Assembly: GCF_000429485.1 (NCBI RefSeq)
Contig: NZ_AUBY01000021.1
Span: forward strand, 1-64,000
Origin: Aliagarivorans marinus DSM 23064
GTDB lineage: Bacteria; Pseudomonadota; Gammaproteobacteria; Enterobacterales; Celerinatantimonadaceae
Direction of reading: 5' to 3'
Length of the DNA: 64,000 nucleotides
Each line of letters begins with the position of its first letter. Position 1 is the stretch's first letter. The position numbers were made by a program, and so were the translations under genes. Of the stretch, positions 20,025 through 28,968 are shown piece by piece. The notes under the pieces were generated by a model, which saw only the letters and a program-made list of their open reading frames with translations, ran no database searches and had not been told where the DNA came from.

Positions 20025-20658
20025 ACCAACCTTCGTTAGTTGATTCTTGTATTCCACAATCGTTGAGAACAGACGAATCAACTCGTACAGAACGCATGTC
20101 GTCCAACCCCTTTATCATAGCCATAAGCTCTGGATCGTTGTCTTCGCGAAAGCAGACTATATAGTCGTAAATCAAACCATCACTACTTTCATTTGTATCG
20201 ATTTCATAGTCGAGCCTCTGCATTTCACTAAACGCTAGACCAAACTCTAGAGCTAATGCCTTAACTTGATTGGTGTTGTCATCATCCATTATTGTTTGCA
20301 GAGGCATTATGGAAAACTCAGCTCTCTTTATTCCTTTTTTCTTCCAATCGCGAAGCACACCCGACCACAAATTACCTCGCAGACTCGAGGTCGGCGAGAA
20401 CCTACTCGCTCTCCAATGCAGAACTTCCCTAGTTCCATCAAGCTTGAAAAGTAACACTTCCGCTTCTTTGCGCTCTATGAGTAGTCGCTTAAACTCGTCT
20501 TCATCTTCTGGGTTAAACACTACTGAAGGTTTAGATTCAGGCTTCCCTTCCACCGAGTCCAGTAACCTGCAAATAACAGATTCTGGAGAATCAAACCCTA
20601 CAGCAAGGTTCTCCAGCCTTTGATAAGTCGACTCCGATACCTCGATAACCTTAGCCAT
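20023..20658 (-). CDS. Ribbon-helix-helix-like cargo protein, probable DNA-binding regulator
   Basis: 211 aa from the ATG at 20658, which has GAGGTG at proper distance; the frame is open to 20691. The first 45 residues (MAKVIEVSESTYQRLENLAV, then SPESVICRLLDSVEG) have the strand-helix-helix pattern of RHH/SeqA-N-type DNA-binding domains. The remaining 160 residues include a segment with GTREVLHW, LRGNLWSGVLRDWKKKG and an acidic C-terminal half that I cannot assign. A 14-bp perfect inverted repeat lies directly upstream, consistent with autoregulation. It is the gene nearest the left end. Function unknown. Confidence 0.68.
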   Translation of the reverse strand: MAKVIEVSESTYQRLENLAVGFDSPESVICRLLDSVEGKPESKPSVVFNPEDEDEFKRLLIERKEAEVLLFKLDGTREVLHWRASRFSPTSSLRGNLWSGVLRDWKKKGIKRAEFSIMPLQTIMDDDNTNQVKALALEFGLAFSEMQRLDYEIDTNESSDGLIYDYIVCFREDNDPELMAMIKGLDDMRSVRVDSSVLNDCGIQESTNEGW

Positions 20659-20676
20659 TTGCACCTCACAAAAAAG

Positions 20677-20731
20677 ACCATACATGACCAATATAAACCA
20701 TATATGATTAATTGCAAATCATATATGGTTC
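20677..20731. promoter_or_regulatory. Palindromic operator candidate with three ACCATAYATGA half sites
   Basis: Perfect arms AACCATATATGATT (20697-20710) and AATCATATATGGTT (20718-20731) separated by 7 bp, plus a third half site ACCATACATGA at 20677-20687, one base off. The cluster lies 19-73 bp upstream of the ATG of the RHH-like gene and in the divergent region to the first tcmP gene, so one regulator could control both. Confidence 0.6.
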
Positions 20732-20863
20732 ACTATAGACAACTTCAACTTGCGACATACTTAGGATTGATACAAGAACATTTACTTATGTACGTGATTA
20801 TCAATAGTAAAAAAGGCAAAATCAGATAACAAACTCAAAGACGCTAGTGAGATTTCTACGGAC

Positions 20864-21973
20864 ATGGCAACAAAAGAGACTGTTTGGGAACTTGAAGAGC
20901 ACTCTATCGGCAAACACCTAGTTTTATGTAACTACTTAAATGCTTGGCTTCCTATCATGAGCAAATACAACCAACGTCTGCTCATCATTGATGGCTTTGC
21001 CGGTCCAGGTGAATACAAAGGCGGCCAGTTGGGCTCACCCATACTCGCGCTAGACGCTCTTATCGCACATAAGCATCAAAATCTACTGAGTCCCGAAGTA
21101 GTCTTCTATTTCATCGAGAAAGATCCTAAGCGGTGTGATCATCTGAAGTCCCTCATCGTTCAAAGGTACCCTAGTCTTCCAGCAAATGTGAAAGTGCACA
21201 TTACATGTGGCAAGTTTGACTCCCACATGGGAGAACTTCTGGACGATATAGCCCTTCAAAACAAACAGCTTGCCCCATGTTTCGCAATGATTGATCCGTT
21301 TGGGGTTTCTGATACACCTCTTGTTGTAATGAAAAAGCTACTGGAAAACAGCAAATGTGAGCTGTACATATCGCTGATGTACGAGTTTATAAACAGGTTT
21401 AAAAATAGTCCTGAGTTTGAACCTCACTTAGACTCATTATTTGGGTGTCAGGACTGGAAGGAAATGTGCGAAATTGATAACAAAGAAGAAAAAAAGTCGT
21501 TCCTAAACAAACTTTACAAGAAGAAGCTCAAGGAGTCAGGCGCTGAACAGGTAGTTCATTTCGAGCTATATAAGGGTAATCGTCATGTGTATACCATCTT
21601 CTTTGCAACGAAGCATATAAAGGGTTCGGATAGCATGAAGGCTTCCATTTGGAAAGTCGTTCCTGAAGGAGACTTTAAGTTCAAAGGAGGGAAGGACAAA
21701 GATCTACTAATGTCACAAGATATGCACGATTTTACCTCATTACAAAACTGTATTCAGGAAAGATTTTCAACAGGGCAATGGATAACAAGCAAGACAGTCC
21801 AAGACTTCGTGGCCTCAGATGAGACTGATTATCATTCATCGCAAGTTAAAAAGCATGGACTAAAACCATTAGAGGAAAAAGGATTTCTAACTATTGGTCA
21901 ACTACCTCCTGGGAAGAAAAGAAGAGCAGGAACGTATCCCCCACAAATATTATTCAGAATCACTGCCGAGTAG
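20864..21973 (+). CDS. tcmP: Three-Cys-motif partner protein TcmP, first copy
   Basis: 369 aa. Recognised from the family pattern: a Rossmann-like core with LLIIDGFAGPGEY (about residue 45), VVFYFIEKDPKRC (about 85) and CFAMIDPFGVSDTP (about 140), followed by a helical region and a winged-helix-like C-terminus. TcmP proteins are defined by co-occurrence with three-Cys (DUF5131/Gp37-Gp68) proteins; the DGFAGPG motif resembles a nucleotide- or SAM-binding loop, but the reaction is unknown. The 3' end overlaps the convergent Xre gene by 14 bp. AT-rich compared with the host genes. Confidence 0.83.
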   Translation: MATKETVWELEEHSIGKHLVLCNYLNAWLPIMSKYNQRLLIIDGFAGPGEYKGGQLGSPILALDALIAHKHQNLLSPEVVFYFIEKDPKRCDHLKSLIVQRYPSLPANVKVHITCGKFDSHMGELLDDIALQNKQLAPCFAMIDPFGVSDTPLVVMKKLLENSKCELYISLMYEFINRFKNSPEFEPHLDSLFGCQDWKEMCEIDNKEEKKSFLNKLYKKKLKESGAEQVVHFELYKGNRHVYTIFFATKHIKGSDSMKASIWKVVPEGDFKFKGGKDKDLLMSQDMHDFTSLQNCIQERFSTGQWITSKTVQDFVASDETDYHSSQVKKHGLKPLEEKGFLTIGQLPPGKKRRAGTYPPQILFRITAE

Positions 21974-22286
21974 TTTTTGCTAAATCGACTAAAGAACGTA
22001 GCGCTTTTGATAGTGCTTTTGCATGAGCATCGCTCCCATCCCATACGTCAGATAGAGCACTCATCAATACCTTAGATTTAGCAGGATCAGGTTTTAAGTA
22101 ATAATCCAAATCAAAAATTTTAATTAGCTTTTCCACCTGCCTACCGCGAGTTTTCCAGTTTTTTTGCCTAACTCTACTGATAGTAGATTGACTAACACCT
22201 AGCTCTTTAGCTGCCTCTACTTGGGTTAGTTTGTTCTCCTTAAGAAACTCACAGACTTTCTCGGATAACGCTGATTTTAGGTGCAT
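21960..22286 (-). CDS. Xre-type helix-turn-helix regulator
   Basis: 108 aa. The HTH is clear at about residues 20-45 (LTQVEAAKELGVSQSTISRVRQ). The C-terminal half is helical and unassigned. It is encoded on the strand opposite the tcmP-DUF5131-tcmP genes: it overlaps the end of the first tcmP tail-to-tail and is divergent from the DUF5131 gene, whose 108-bp AT-rich promoter region it shares. It is probably the local regulator of that cassette (inference). Confidence 0.8.
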   Translation of the reverse strand: MHLKSALSEKVCEFLKENKLTQVEAAKELGVSQSTISRVRQKNWKTRGRQVEKLIKIFDLDYYLKPDPAKSKVLMSALSDVWDGSDAHAKALSKALRSLVDLAKTTRQ

Positions 22287-22394
22287 TTATTCATCATTCA
22301 TATATAATATAACTTGTGAATATTATTAGCTTTTCAAGTGTTCTGCAAACACATTGAATTAAAATGAGTAAAGTGAGTTCAAGGAGCGTATGAC

Positions 22395-23141
22395 ATGTCA
22401 ACCCAGAGCAAGATTGAGTGGACTGAGCAGACTTGGAATCCAGTGACAGGCTGCGACAAAATAACTGCAGGCTGCAAGCATTGCTATGCAGAAGCTATGG
22501 CGAATAGACTGAAGTCAATGAGGACTCCAGGTTATGAGAACGGATTCAAGTTAACACTACAGCCATCAAGGTTAGAACAACCTCTAAAGCGAAAAAAACC
22601 AACAAAGTACTTTGTTAATAGCATGAGTGACTTGTTCCATGAAGATGTTCCATTCTCATTTATTGATAAAGTTTTCAATACCATTGAAGCAACACCACAA
22701 CATGTTTATCAGATTTTGACCAAGAGAGCAGCTAGGATGGCAAGCTACTTTCAGGAAAGAAGTGCACCAACTAACGCTTGGATTGGTGTAACTGTCGAAA
22801 ATAGGAAGCAAGGATTGCCACGAATAGATGAGCTAAGGAAGATTGATGCTCAAATCCGCTTCTTATCTGTAGAGCCGCTATTAGAAGAATTAGGGGATAT
22901 TGATCTATCTGGAATTCATTGGGTTATCGTCGGAGGAGAATCAGGCCCAAAATCTCGAGAAATGAAGCCAGAATGGGCAGAAGGAGTTCAAGAGTCCTGC
23001 GAGCAACAAAATGTAGCCTTCTTTTTCAAACAATGGGGGGGATGGGGTGCCGATGGCAAGAAACGCTCGAAAAAGGAGAATGGTCGACTTCTCAAAGGTC
23101 AAACTTGGGATGCAATGCCCATAGAATTCAGGGTATATTAG
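22395..23141 (+). CDS. DUF5131 / phage Gp37-Gp68 family three-Cys-motif protein
   Basis: 248 aa. N-terminal SKIEWTEQTWNPVTGC then CKHCYAE; the three cysteines C20, C27 and C30 give the CX6CX2C pattern that names the family and resembles a radical-SAM-like metal site. Further family blocks are FVNSMSDLFHEDVP, WIGVTVENRKQG, IRFLSVEPLLEELG, WVIVGGESGPKSREM and FFFKQWGGW. No activity is established that I know of. It starts after AAGGAG and is followed 34 bp later by the second tcmP, on which it probably depends. Confidence 0.87.
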   Translation: MSTQSKIEWTEQTWNPVTGCDKITAGCKHCYAEAMANRLKSMRTPGYENGFKLTLQPSRLEQPLKRKKPTKYFVNSMSDLFHEDVPFSFIDKVFNTIEATPQHVYQILTKRAARMASYFQERSAPTNAWIGVTVENRKQGLPRIDELRKIDAQIRFLSVEPLLEELGDIDLSGIHWVIVGGESGPKSREMKPEWAEGVQESCEQQNVAFFFKQWGGWGADGKKRSKKENGRLLKGQTWDAMPIEFRVY

Positions 23142-23175
23142 ATATACACACAAGTAACGTGGTTTTCTCTAGCGG

Positions 23176-24453
23176 ATGGCGAAAACAGAGTATGAATGGG
23201 TCGATTCAGGTTCATTACCTGAAATTGCAGAACATAGTGAAGTCAAACATAGTGTAATCGTTCAGTACCTTAAGCAATATGTTAAGGTGTTGACGATAAA
23301 CCCTTCGATACCTAACCTCAACTTGCATATTGTGGATGGATTTTCTGGGGGTGGAAGATACTATAGCCCCAAACACAAAAGGGAAGTCTACGGGTCGCCG
23401 ATTCTTCTTCACAATACCATCAGGGAAGTTGAAGCAGAAATAAACACTACCTCAAGGACAAAAACCAAACTTAGTGTTAATGCTCAGTTTTACTTCATTG
23501 AAAAAAAGAAGCCTGTCTATCAGTGCCTAAAAGACTCGCTATGTAGCGCAGGAATAGATATTAACAGTGAAAACATTCATATAATAAACAAATCCTTCAC
23601 GGACGCTATAGATCCAGTCATCAACAGTATACTAACGCATGGCCGAGGAGATCAAAGGGCTATTTATCTTCTAGATCAGTACGGTTACACTGATGTTCCT
23701 ATCCCCTATCTCCGTTACATTTTTGGCACCTCAGGAAAGAATTCTGAAGCAATTCTTACTTTTTCCACAGACTCAATAATAAACTATCTATCAGACTCTC
23801 CTAGCTACTTAAAAGGTATAAAGAAGGCTGGATTGCACGAGGTTCTTTCACTCGAAGCAATCAACGACCTAAAGGAACTCAAGCAGGTAGACTCTAAACA
23901 GACCAGAGCTCTGATTGAGCAAAGTCTCTATGATTTTGTCTGGAAAAAAAGCAAAGCTAGGTTTTTCACGCCTTTTTTCATTAGATCCGATGTTAGTAAT
24001 AGGTCCTACTGGTTAGTTCATCTTTCTAACCACCCAAAAGCACGAGATGAAATGGTTAAGATCCACTGGAGTTTTCAGAACTCATTCGCCCACTATGGAG
24101 GACCAGGGCTAAAGATGCTATTTGGCTTTGATGCAAACTTGTCGCATCTAGAGAACCAATTGCAGTTTGACTTCTTGTTTGATGAAAGCGCAGAATCAAG
24201 AACGAGGGACGCTTTACTTGAGGGAGTTACAGAATACTTCAGTGATGAACCTCTCGAAATCTTTGAGCTTATTTCCAGCACATGTAACGGATCTCCTGCA
24301 CATTACGAGCAGTATCTCGACGCGATATATTCTCATTTGTGTCAAAAGGGAATAAAAATCATAGGAAAGAATGGTGAGCAAAGAAGATCGAGAAAATCAC
24401 TGCGTCTCGACGACAAAATCGTCCTAGAAAGAAACCTAACCTTTATGTTTTAA
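23176..24453 (+). CDS. tcmP: Three-Cys-motif partner protein TcmP, second copy
   Basis: 425 aa, same core as the first copy but strongly diverged: LHIVDGFSGGGRYY (about residue 53), FYFIEKKKPVY (about 110), IYLLDQYGYTDVPIP (about 170), and a helical C-terminus with a possible winged helix (EPLEIFELISSTCNG). The conserved DGFxGxG loop is kept, while DPFG of copy one is here DQYG. Same strand as the DUF5131 gene, 34-bp gap, so likely co-transcribed. The weak RBS suggests coupling. AT-rich. Confidence 0.83.
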   Translation: MAKTEYEWVDSGSLPEIAEHSEVKHSVIVQYLKQYVKVLTINPSIPNLNLHIVDGFSGGGRYYSPKHKREVYGSPILLHNTIREVEAEINTTSRTKTKLSVNAQFYFIEKKKPVYQCLKDSLCSAGIDINSENIHIINKSFTDAIDPVINSILTHGRGDQRAIYLLDQYGYTDVPIPYLRYIFGTSGKNSEAILTFSTDSIINYLSDSPSYLKGIKKAGLHEVLSLEAINDLKELKQVDSKQTRALIEQSLYDFVWKKSKARFFTPFFIRSDVSNRSYWLVHLSNHPKARDEMVKIHWSFQNSFAHYGGPGLKMLFGFDANLSHLENQLQFDFLFDESAESRTRDALLEGVTEYFSDEPLEIFELISSTCNGSPAHYEQYLDAIYSHLCQKGIKIIGKNGEQRRSRKSLRLDDKIVLERNLTFMF

Positions 24454-24489
24454 CTTTAACTGCTTTTATCTCTACTCGCACAAGACTAC

Positions 24490-26073
24490 TTACGTTCTTC
24501 CTTCAACTCTTTCAGCCCATCGCTCGATATCTTCCTTCAACAAAGCCCCCTGCAGAGAGGACTTTGGATGAGGTATCGACTGATGGCTGTGTTTTCCAAA
24601 TACCTTATCTAAGTACTTGCTAGGCCATCGTAATGACCCCTTCAGTACGAGCTCCATCAACTTGTCCAGTTGCTCTTGAGTGAAGCCTTGCCCATTATCT
24701 TCTATCAGCTTGGTGGATAAGGGCTTGGCGGCATCCGAGGTGTCGACTTCCATTAGCAGATACGATTTACCGTTTAACTGAACCCTGACGATTGCTATGC
24801 ATCGAGGGTTACTGTCGTTCTGAAGCAGATGTTTCTTGCACCTCGGCACTTTCGGTAACTTGGTAATCAATGGTTTTGACGCTACACATCCATGACTACG
24901 CTTTAGGCATTCAACCATCTCGATAAACGCGGCGAACTTGCCGAGATAGAGGTGGCTATCGTCAGATACATCTTCGAGGTTGTTGAACACACCGGTAGGA
25001 AGGTCTCCGGCAATAGTCGGTTCGTTGGTGCTAACGTCTTTAGCTTCTTCAACGTATTCGCCTTCACCTTCTCCTTTGCCGCCTTTTGACACTTTGTTCG
25101 CGACTTTTTTCGTGAGGATCGGCTTAACAAACTCGATTTGCGTCGCTGACGTTCTGATTAGACTGGAGCCAAGTTCATCATTGGCCCCACCTTCATCAAC
25201 AATATTGAAGCCTCCACCATAGTGCTTTCCAGAACGCTGGCCACCTTCACCCTCTTGATACGTTTTTAGTTTTGGGTGGTAAAAACTCACTTCTGCAGGT
25301 AAAACGGCAGCCAAGTTGCGTATGCCAGCAACTTCCCACACCAGCATGCTGCGAGTATCTGAGTCTATCCAGCCCTGCAAGGTCAGCTCTGCACCGCTGA
25401 GGGGTGGTGGGTCGAACTTAAAATCCCACGTTCGATAACGGTTTGTATCTACACCGTCAGTTATCTCGTAGCTTGAAATACTCTCGAAAGAAGCGCGGAC
25501 ATGAGGATCGAGTAGCACCCAGCTTAAAAAACGCCTGCACTCCGGGTTGTTTAACAGCTCAACACGATAACCCGAGTGCTCCAGCACAAAAACTTCCGCT
25601 TTGTTAGCAATAGCATCGCGTTGAATATCAAACTCAATGTTCAGCACATCATGCTCAAGTGCAGCTCTCGATAAGTAGCTATCGTGGAAAAACATAGCCC
25701 TCGCCAGCTCGAAGTGGGGAAGGTAGATATCAAAGCCATCCGCCGATCGAATGCGGAAACAATACTGGTCTTTATCTTTGGGTCGATGAAACTTGTAGCC
25801 GGGGCAATCTTTTACCCTGCAGGTATCCCACGTATAGGTATGAGGTATAGCGACTAGCTTAGTGAGCCCAGCAGGCAGCTCTGAGCTAGTGGGGTTAAGC
25901 GTTCGTTGCCTTACCAGTAGCGGCGCATTGGATAGCCGCACAAAAGGCTTATCTTGTTTTGGAGAAAGGTTTAGGTTTACGAACCAGGTGCTGCCATGTA
26001 CTGGGCGAAACAGACCGCCAACACCCTGAATCTTTACATCATCATCAAACTTGTCAAAGCTTACCTTGTCCAT
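24490..26073 (-). CDS. tnsE: Tn7 transposition protein TnsE
   Basis: 527 aa (Tn7 TnsE 538). N-terminal block KDCPGYKF and LPHFELARAMFFHDSYLSRAA, middle WDFKFDPPPLSG, acidic/basic linker, and C-terminal blocks FVLLEVDTSD-like (YLLMEVDTSDAAKPLSTKL) and LRWPSKYLDKVFG, ending AERVEGRT. TnsE directs insertion into replicating DNA, especially conjugal plasmids, by recognising 3'-recessed ends and the sliding clamp. Start overlaps the tnsD end by 20 bp, indicating translational coupling. Confidence 0.92.
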   Translation of the reverse strand: MDKVSFDKFDDDVKIQGVGGLFRPVHGSTWFVNLNLSPKQDKPFVRLSNAPLLVRQRTLNPTSSELPAGLTKLVAIPHTYTWDTCRVKDCPGYKFHRPKDKDQYCFRIRSADGFDIYLPHFELARAMFFHDSYLSRAALEHDVLNIEFDIQRDAIANKAEVFVLEHSGYRVELLNNPECRRFLSWVLLDPHVRASFESISSYEITDGVDTNRYRTWDFKFDPPPLSGAELTLQGWIDSDTRSMLVWEVAGIRNLAAVLPAEVSFYHPKLKTYQEGEGGQRSGKHYGGGFNIVDEGGANDELGSSLIRTSATQIEFVKPILTKKVANKVSKGGKGEGEGEYVEEAKDVSTNEPTIAGDLPTGVFNNLEDVSDDSHLYLGKFAAFIEMVECLKRSHGCVASKPLITKLPKVPRCKKHLLQNDSNPRCIAIVRVQLNGKSYLLMEVDTSDAAKPLSTKLIEDNGQGFTQEQLDKLMELVLKGSLRWPSKYLDKVFGKHSHQSIPHPKSSLQGALLKEDIERWAERVEGRT

Positions 26074-27583
26074 ACTGCTTTATTGACCAATCCAGAATCG
26101 CACTAGCTTGTTCTGTGATCCTCTCCCTGCTAAGCCCTGAATTTTTAAGCACTTTCCATCGCTTCACTTTTCCACTATCCACAATTAACTCACTAATGGC
26201 AACCGCAATTCTTCGGATCTGATATTCGGAAACAGTTTCGCTGTACATACTCAAGAATCGTTGGGTAAGAGGCAGCTTATGCATGTTCTTTTCGATGGTG
26301 GCGGGATAACGGGTTTGCGTTAAATAGCGATTCTTTGTCCACCGAGGCGCGGTCAGCTGGAGCTCTTTTTCATTGCGTAACCGGATAAGGTAGCGCACAA
26401 CAGACTTGTCGCGCACTCCCCATTGCACACGGTTATTTACCTGAGCAAAGCGAACCCGAAAGCGACGATTGCAGCGCTTTAGCCATGAACGGTCGTTACG
26501 ATACAACCACGCATACTCGGCGCCTGAACCTTGAAGCCGAGCAACCTTGGTACCGAGTTCAATAACTTGCCTTAGCCAGCGCCGGCGGTAAAACCTCAGC
26601 AAGGCTCTATCTTGGTTATTAGCTGTAGAACGCAGAGGCTGCTTGGGCACAACACGCAGCCTACCCACACCATTAATCACCGGTATTATCTGTAGCTTAT
26701 TGCCATGCAAAGCTTGCATCACGGCGATGTGCTGCAAATAGCTGAATGCTTTGCGATGCTTCCTGAACATAGACTTCAGCCACTCAAATTGACCATCGGC
26801 GATACTAAGGCCCACCGATGCTAACCAGGCATCACTCCAGTACTCACTGATGCATTCTCGGATCAGCGCATGGTTGATGTGCTTTCCCTTAGTCGCACCA
26901 AAGTCTCTTGCTAGTTGCCAATAGTGTTTGGTCCATTGGGCAAACTCTGGTGATGGAGAAGTTCGGCTGTTTAGCAAATCTTTAGCATGCTTAGACACAA
27001 CCAGGCTCTGCCAATTTGCTGGAGATTGAGCAACCAAAGGACAGGTATCAGGAGTTACCATGTAGCACTGGTGCCGATGCTCTAGCCTGACGGGAAGCTT
27101 GGCTTGGATAAGCTCACCGTGCTCTGAACAGGCGCTTACTCCCGCTATCTGCCAACTGCGTTTCCAGTACCCCTCACCATAAAGCTCAAACTGCTTGGCT
27201 ACACACAGCGGGCAATAGCGAAGCTTTTGGATAGCCTTAACTTTGGATGACGCGACTCCACAAAGCATATGTGCAGCACCTTGGGAGCGGCCAGCTAAAT
27301 GCTTAAGTATTCGCGTCCTGCGTGACTCGGGAACAAACGCACCACAGAGCGGAAACAAGGTATGTCGATAAGCCAACTTCTCGGCATCTAAACCGAGAGA
27401 GTCAGGGTAGTGCGTTGATAGCTCGATCAAATGGCTCGGCAAGTCAATTGAGGCAATCGCAGTGCGATTTGCAAACACCTCTTCAATCAACTCCTTAGGT
27501 GAGGTAATCCCCTCATAGCTTCCAGCTCTGGCAATCACGCTATAAAGCAGCTCATCGGGATAGGGAACCGGGAAACCAAGCAT
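26054..27583 (-). CDS. tnsD: Tn7 target-selection protein TnsD (TniQ family)
   Basis: 509 aa (Tn7 TnsD 508). Begins MLGFPVPYPDELLYSVIARAG, the TniQ start. A CCCH zinc finger is visible as RYCPLCVAKQFELYGEGYW followed by ACSEHG. KSMFRKHRKAFSYLQH and YQIRRIAVA match the TnsD C-terminal region. TnsD binds the conserved 3' end of glmS and recruits TnsC, giving safe insertion at attTn7, which is exactly where this element sits. Unlike Tn7 it is not adjacent to tnsC. Confidence 0.94.
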   Translation of the reverse strand: MLGFPVPYPDELLYSVIARAGSYEGITSPKELIEEVFANRTAIASIDLPSHLIELSTHYPDSLGLDAEKLAYRHTLFPLCGAFVPESRRTRILKHLAGRSQGAAHMLCGVASSKVKAIQKLRYCPLCVAKQFELYGEGYWKRSWQIAGVSACSEHGELIQAKLPVRLEHRHQCYMVTPDTCPLVAQSPANWQSLVVSKHAKDLLNSRTSPSPEFAQWTKHYWQLARDFGATKGKHINHALIRECISEYWSDAWLASVGLSIADGQFEWLKSMFRKHRKAFSYLQHIAVMQALHGNKLQIIPVINGVGRLRVVPKQPLRSTANNQDRALLRFYRRRWLRQVIELGTKVARLQGSGAEYAWLYRNDRSWLKRCNRRFRVRFAQVNNRVQWGVRDKSVVRYLIRLRNEKELQLTAPRWTKNRYLTQTRYPATIEKNMHKLPLTQRFLSMYSETVSEYQIRRIAVAISELIVDSGKVKRWKVLKNSGLSRERITEQASAILDWSIKQYGQGKL

Positions 27584-27756
27584 GTGTTACCGCCTGTATT
27601 CAAGCACTCAGTTTCTCAAAAAGTATAGCTCTATTCAGCCAACCGCTCTCGGAACCATCAGCTGTGATGATCAGCACAACAATAAGCAATAACCGTCATT
27701 TCTACTACGCAGCAATCGCAGTTACTGAGAGTGTAGCTCCAGAGGCATAATGAGTT

Positions 27757-27866
27757 TCGGACTTAAGAATATCCCCAAGTAGGGATCGTATATCCGGGCA
27801 TTCATATGAATAAGGCCCCACTTCAGCAACGAGCTCGTGGCCGGTAAAGCCGCGGTTGGTCAAACT
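27757..27866 (-). pseudogene. Relic of an rhs core segment
   Basis: About 110 bp closely matches 31708-31817 of the large rhs gene (segment coding RGFTGHE to PNLGIFLS). Two single-base indels shift the frame, and both ends are cut, one of them at the IS481 relic. The apparent 75-aa reading frame across it (27705-27932) is a chimera of this relic and antisense IS481 sequence, not a gene. It shows that an older Rhs cassette end once lay here. Confidence 0.8.
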
Positions 27867-28169
27867 ATGCCACCTCAAACGAACAGAATTTGCGAACGAT
27901 TCCACAAGACCATTCTTAACGAGTTCTACCAAGTGACCATCCGCAAAAAGCTGTAGGGAAGCTTAGAATAACTACAGAATATCTAGACGAACGGATGGCT
28001 TATTACAACAATGGGCGAACTCGTCAGGAATAGCCTATTGTGACAGAACAATACTGTCAATGTTACTTGATGAAAAACAGTTTTGGCTGAGAAGAATTTA
28101 GCTCAAATCTAAACTGACAAGCACCGCATCAAAAACGGGTAACTGTCAGCTCAGGTCTGAGCTAGTACA
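27867..28169 (+). mobile_element. Relic of an IS481-family insertion sequence (transposase 3' end and terminal repeat)
   Basis: The plus strand reads PQTNRICERFHKTILNEFYQ, then VTIRKKL, a stop, and after stops and a frameshift YYNNGRTRQ: the C-terminal catalytic region of IS481-type DDE transposases (canonical CERFHKTILNEFY and YNNxRTHQG). It ends with GTCAGCTCAGGTCTGAGCTA and TACA, which has the look of an IS481 terminal inverted repeat. The 5' part is missing; the junction with rhs-like DNA is sharp at 27866/27867. Confidence 0.82.
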
Positions 28170-28218
28170 TGTGAACCGACCAGCCTTCCGAATACCACTC
28201 GTTAGTATAAAGTAACCA

Positions 28219-28247
28219 TTCAAGCTCCCACCCTAGTATGGTATAAT
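28219..28247 (+). promoter_or_regulatory. Sigma70-type promoter for the 124-aa membrane protein gene
   Basis: TATAAT at 28242-28247 with a weak -35 TTCAAG at 28219-28224 (17-bp spacer), 47 bp upstream of the ATG at 28295. Confidence 0.5.
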
Positions 28248-28294
28248 ACAGTGTTCTGGATAACCTGTATCATCAGCATCTCTGAAACAAATGT

Positions 28295-28669
28295 ATGAAC
28301 ATTAAAATCACACTTTTTGTAGTTTCACTCACCCAAACACTCTCAGCTATCATGTGGCCTGGTATATATTTATATGGATGGTACGCGTTAGGTTTTAGCG
28401 AGTTCAAAGTTATATATTTACTAACCGCCATTTTGGGAGGGATCTTTTTGCTGGCTCCGATAGCATCACTTATCGGAGTTTACTTTGAAAAAAAATGGGC
28501 TGGATATACTCTTTTCATATTCCCTCCCCTTGCTTTTTTACATGGGGTTTCAGCAGTTCCATACTTATCAAGATTAGCCCCCGTTGGACTTTGGAGAACA
28601 CTACTTCTTATTCTAATAAATGGAGGCATGGTCTTGATCATCAGTAAATTAATATCAAAGAACAAATAA
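28295..28669 (+). CDS. Hypothetical membrane protein (124 aa)
   Basis: Starts MNIKITLFVVSLTQTLSAIM and has four hydrophobic segments (about residues 5-28, 36-60, 68-85, 98-118). No family recognised. It is the only plus-strand gene within the rhs/immunity array and has its own promoter-like sequence, so it could be an unrelated cargo gene or a further immunity-type membrane protein. The RBS is weak. Confidence 0.55.
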   Translation: MNIKITLFVVSLTQTLSAIMWPGIYLYGWYALGFSEFKVIYLLTAILGGIFLLAPIASLIGVYFEKKWAGYTLFIFPPLAFLHGVSAVPYLSRLAPVGLWRTLLLILINGGMVLIISKLISKNK

Positions 28670-28685
28670 ATCGCCAGGTAAAAGC

Positions 28686-28710
28686 AGGCTTTCTAAGTAG
28701 CAAGCCTTTC
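28686..28710 (+). terminator. Weak terminator candidate after the 124-aa gene
   Basis: 6-bp stem AGGCTT/AAGCCT with a 10-nt loop followed by TTTCTC, 17 bp after the stop codon. Nothing else was recognised between here and 28968. Confidence 0.4.
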
Positions 28711-28968
28711 TCACATATTTCAATCTGAGCCGCTCCATTCGCAAACCTAAATAACAGGACTGGAGCAGTTATCACAACTATAGACTATATCTCAACACTC
28801 CAATCAAATAACTTTTATTTCATCCAAGTTCATGGTTATTTGAGGAAGATAACCTTCGCACGGATTAATAGCAGTTAGCTGTGAAAACCAAGACAATACT
28901 AAAATTCGCCAAAATGGCAAGATTTCATAAACCCCTCCTAATATCCACCCTCGAGCAAATTATTTTCA

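Noticed and set aside
27705..27932. 75-aa ORF with an Rhs-like SLTNRGFTGHE segment
   Set aside because: Its first 21 codons are antisense of the IS481 relic and the rest is frameshifted rhs core; it is a chimera of relics.
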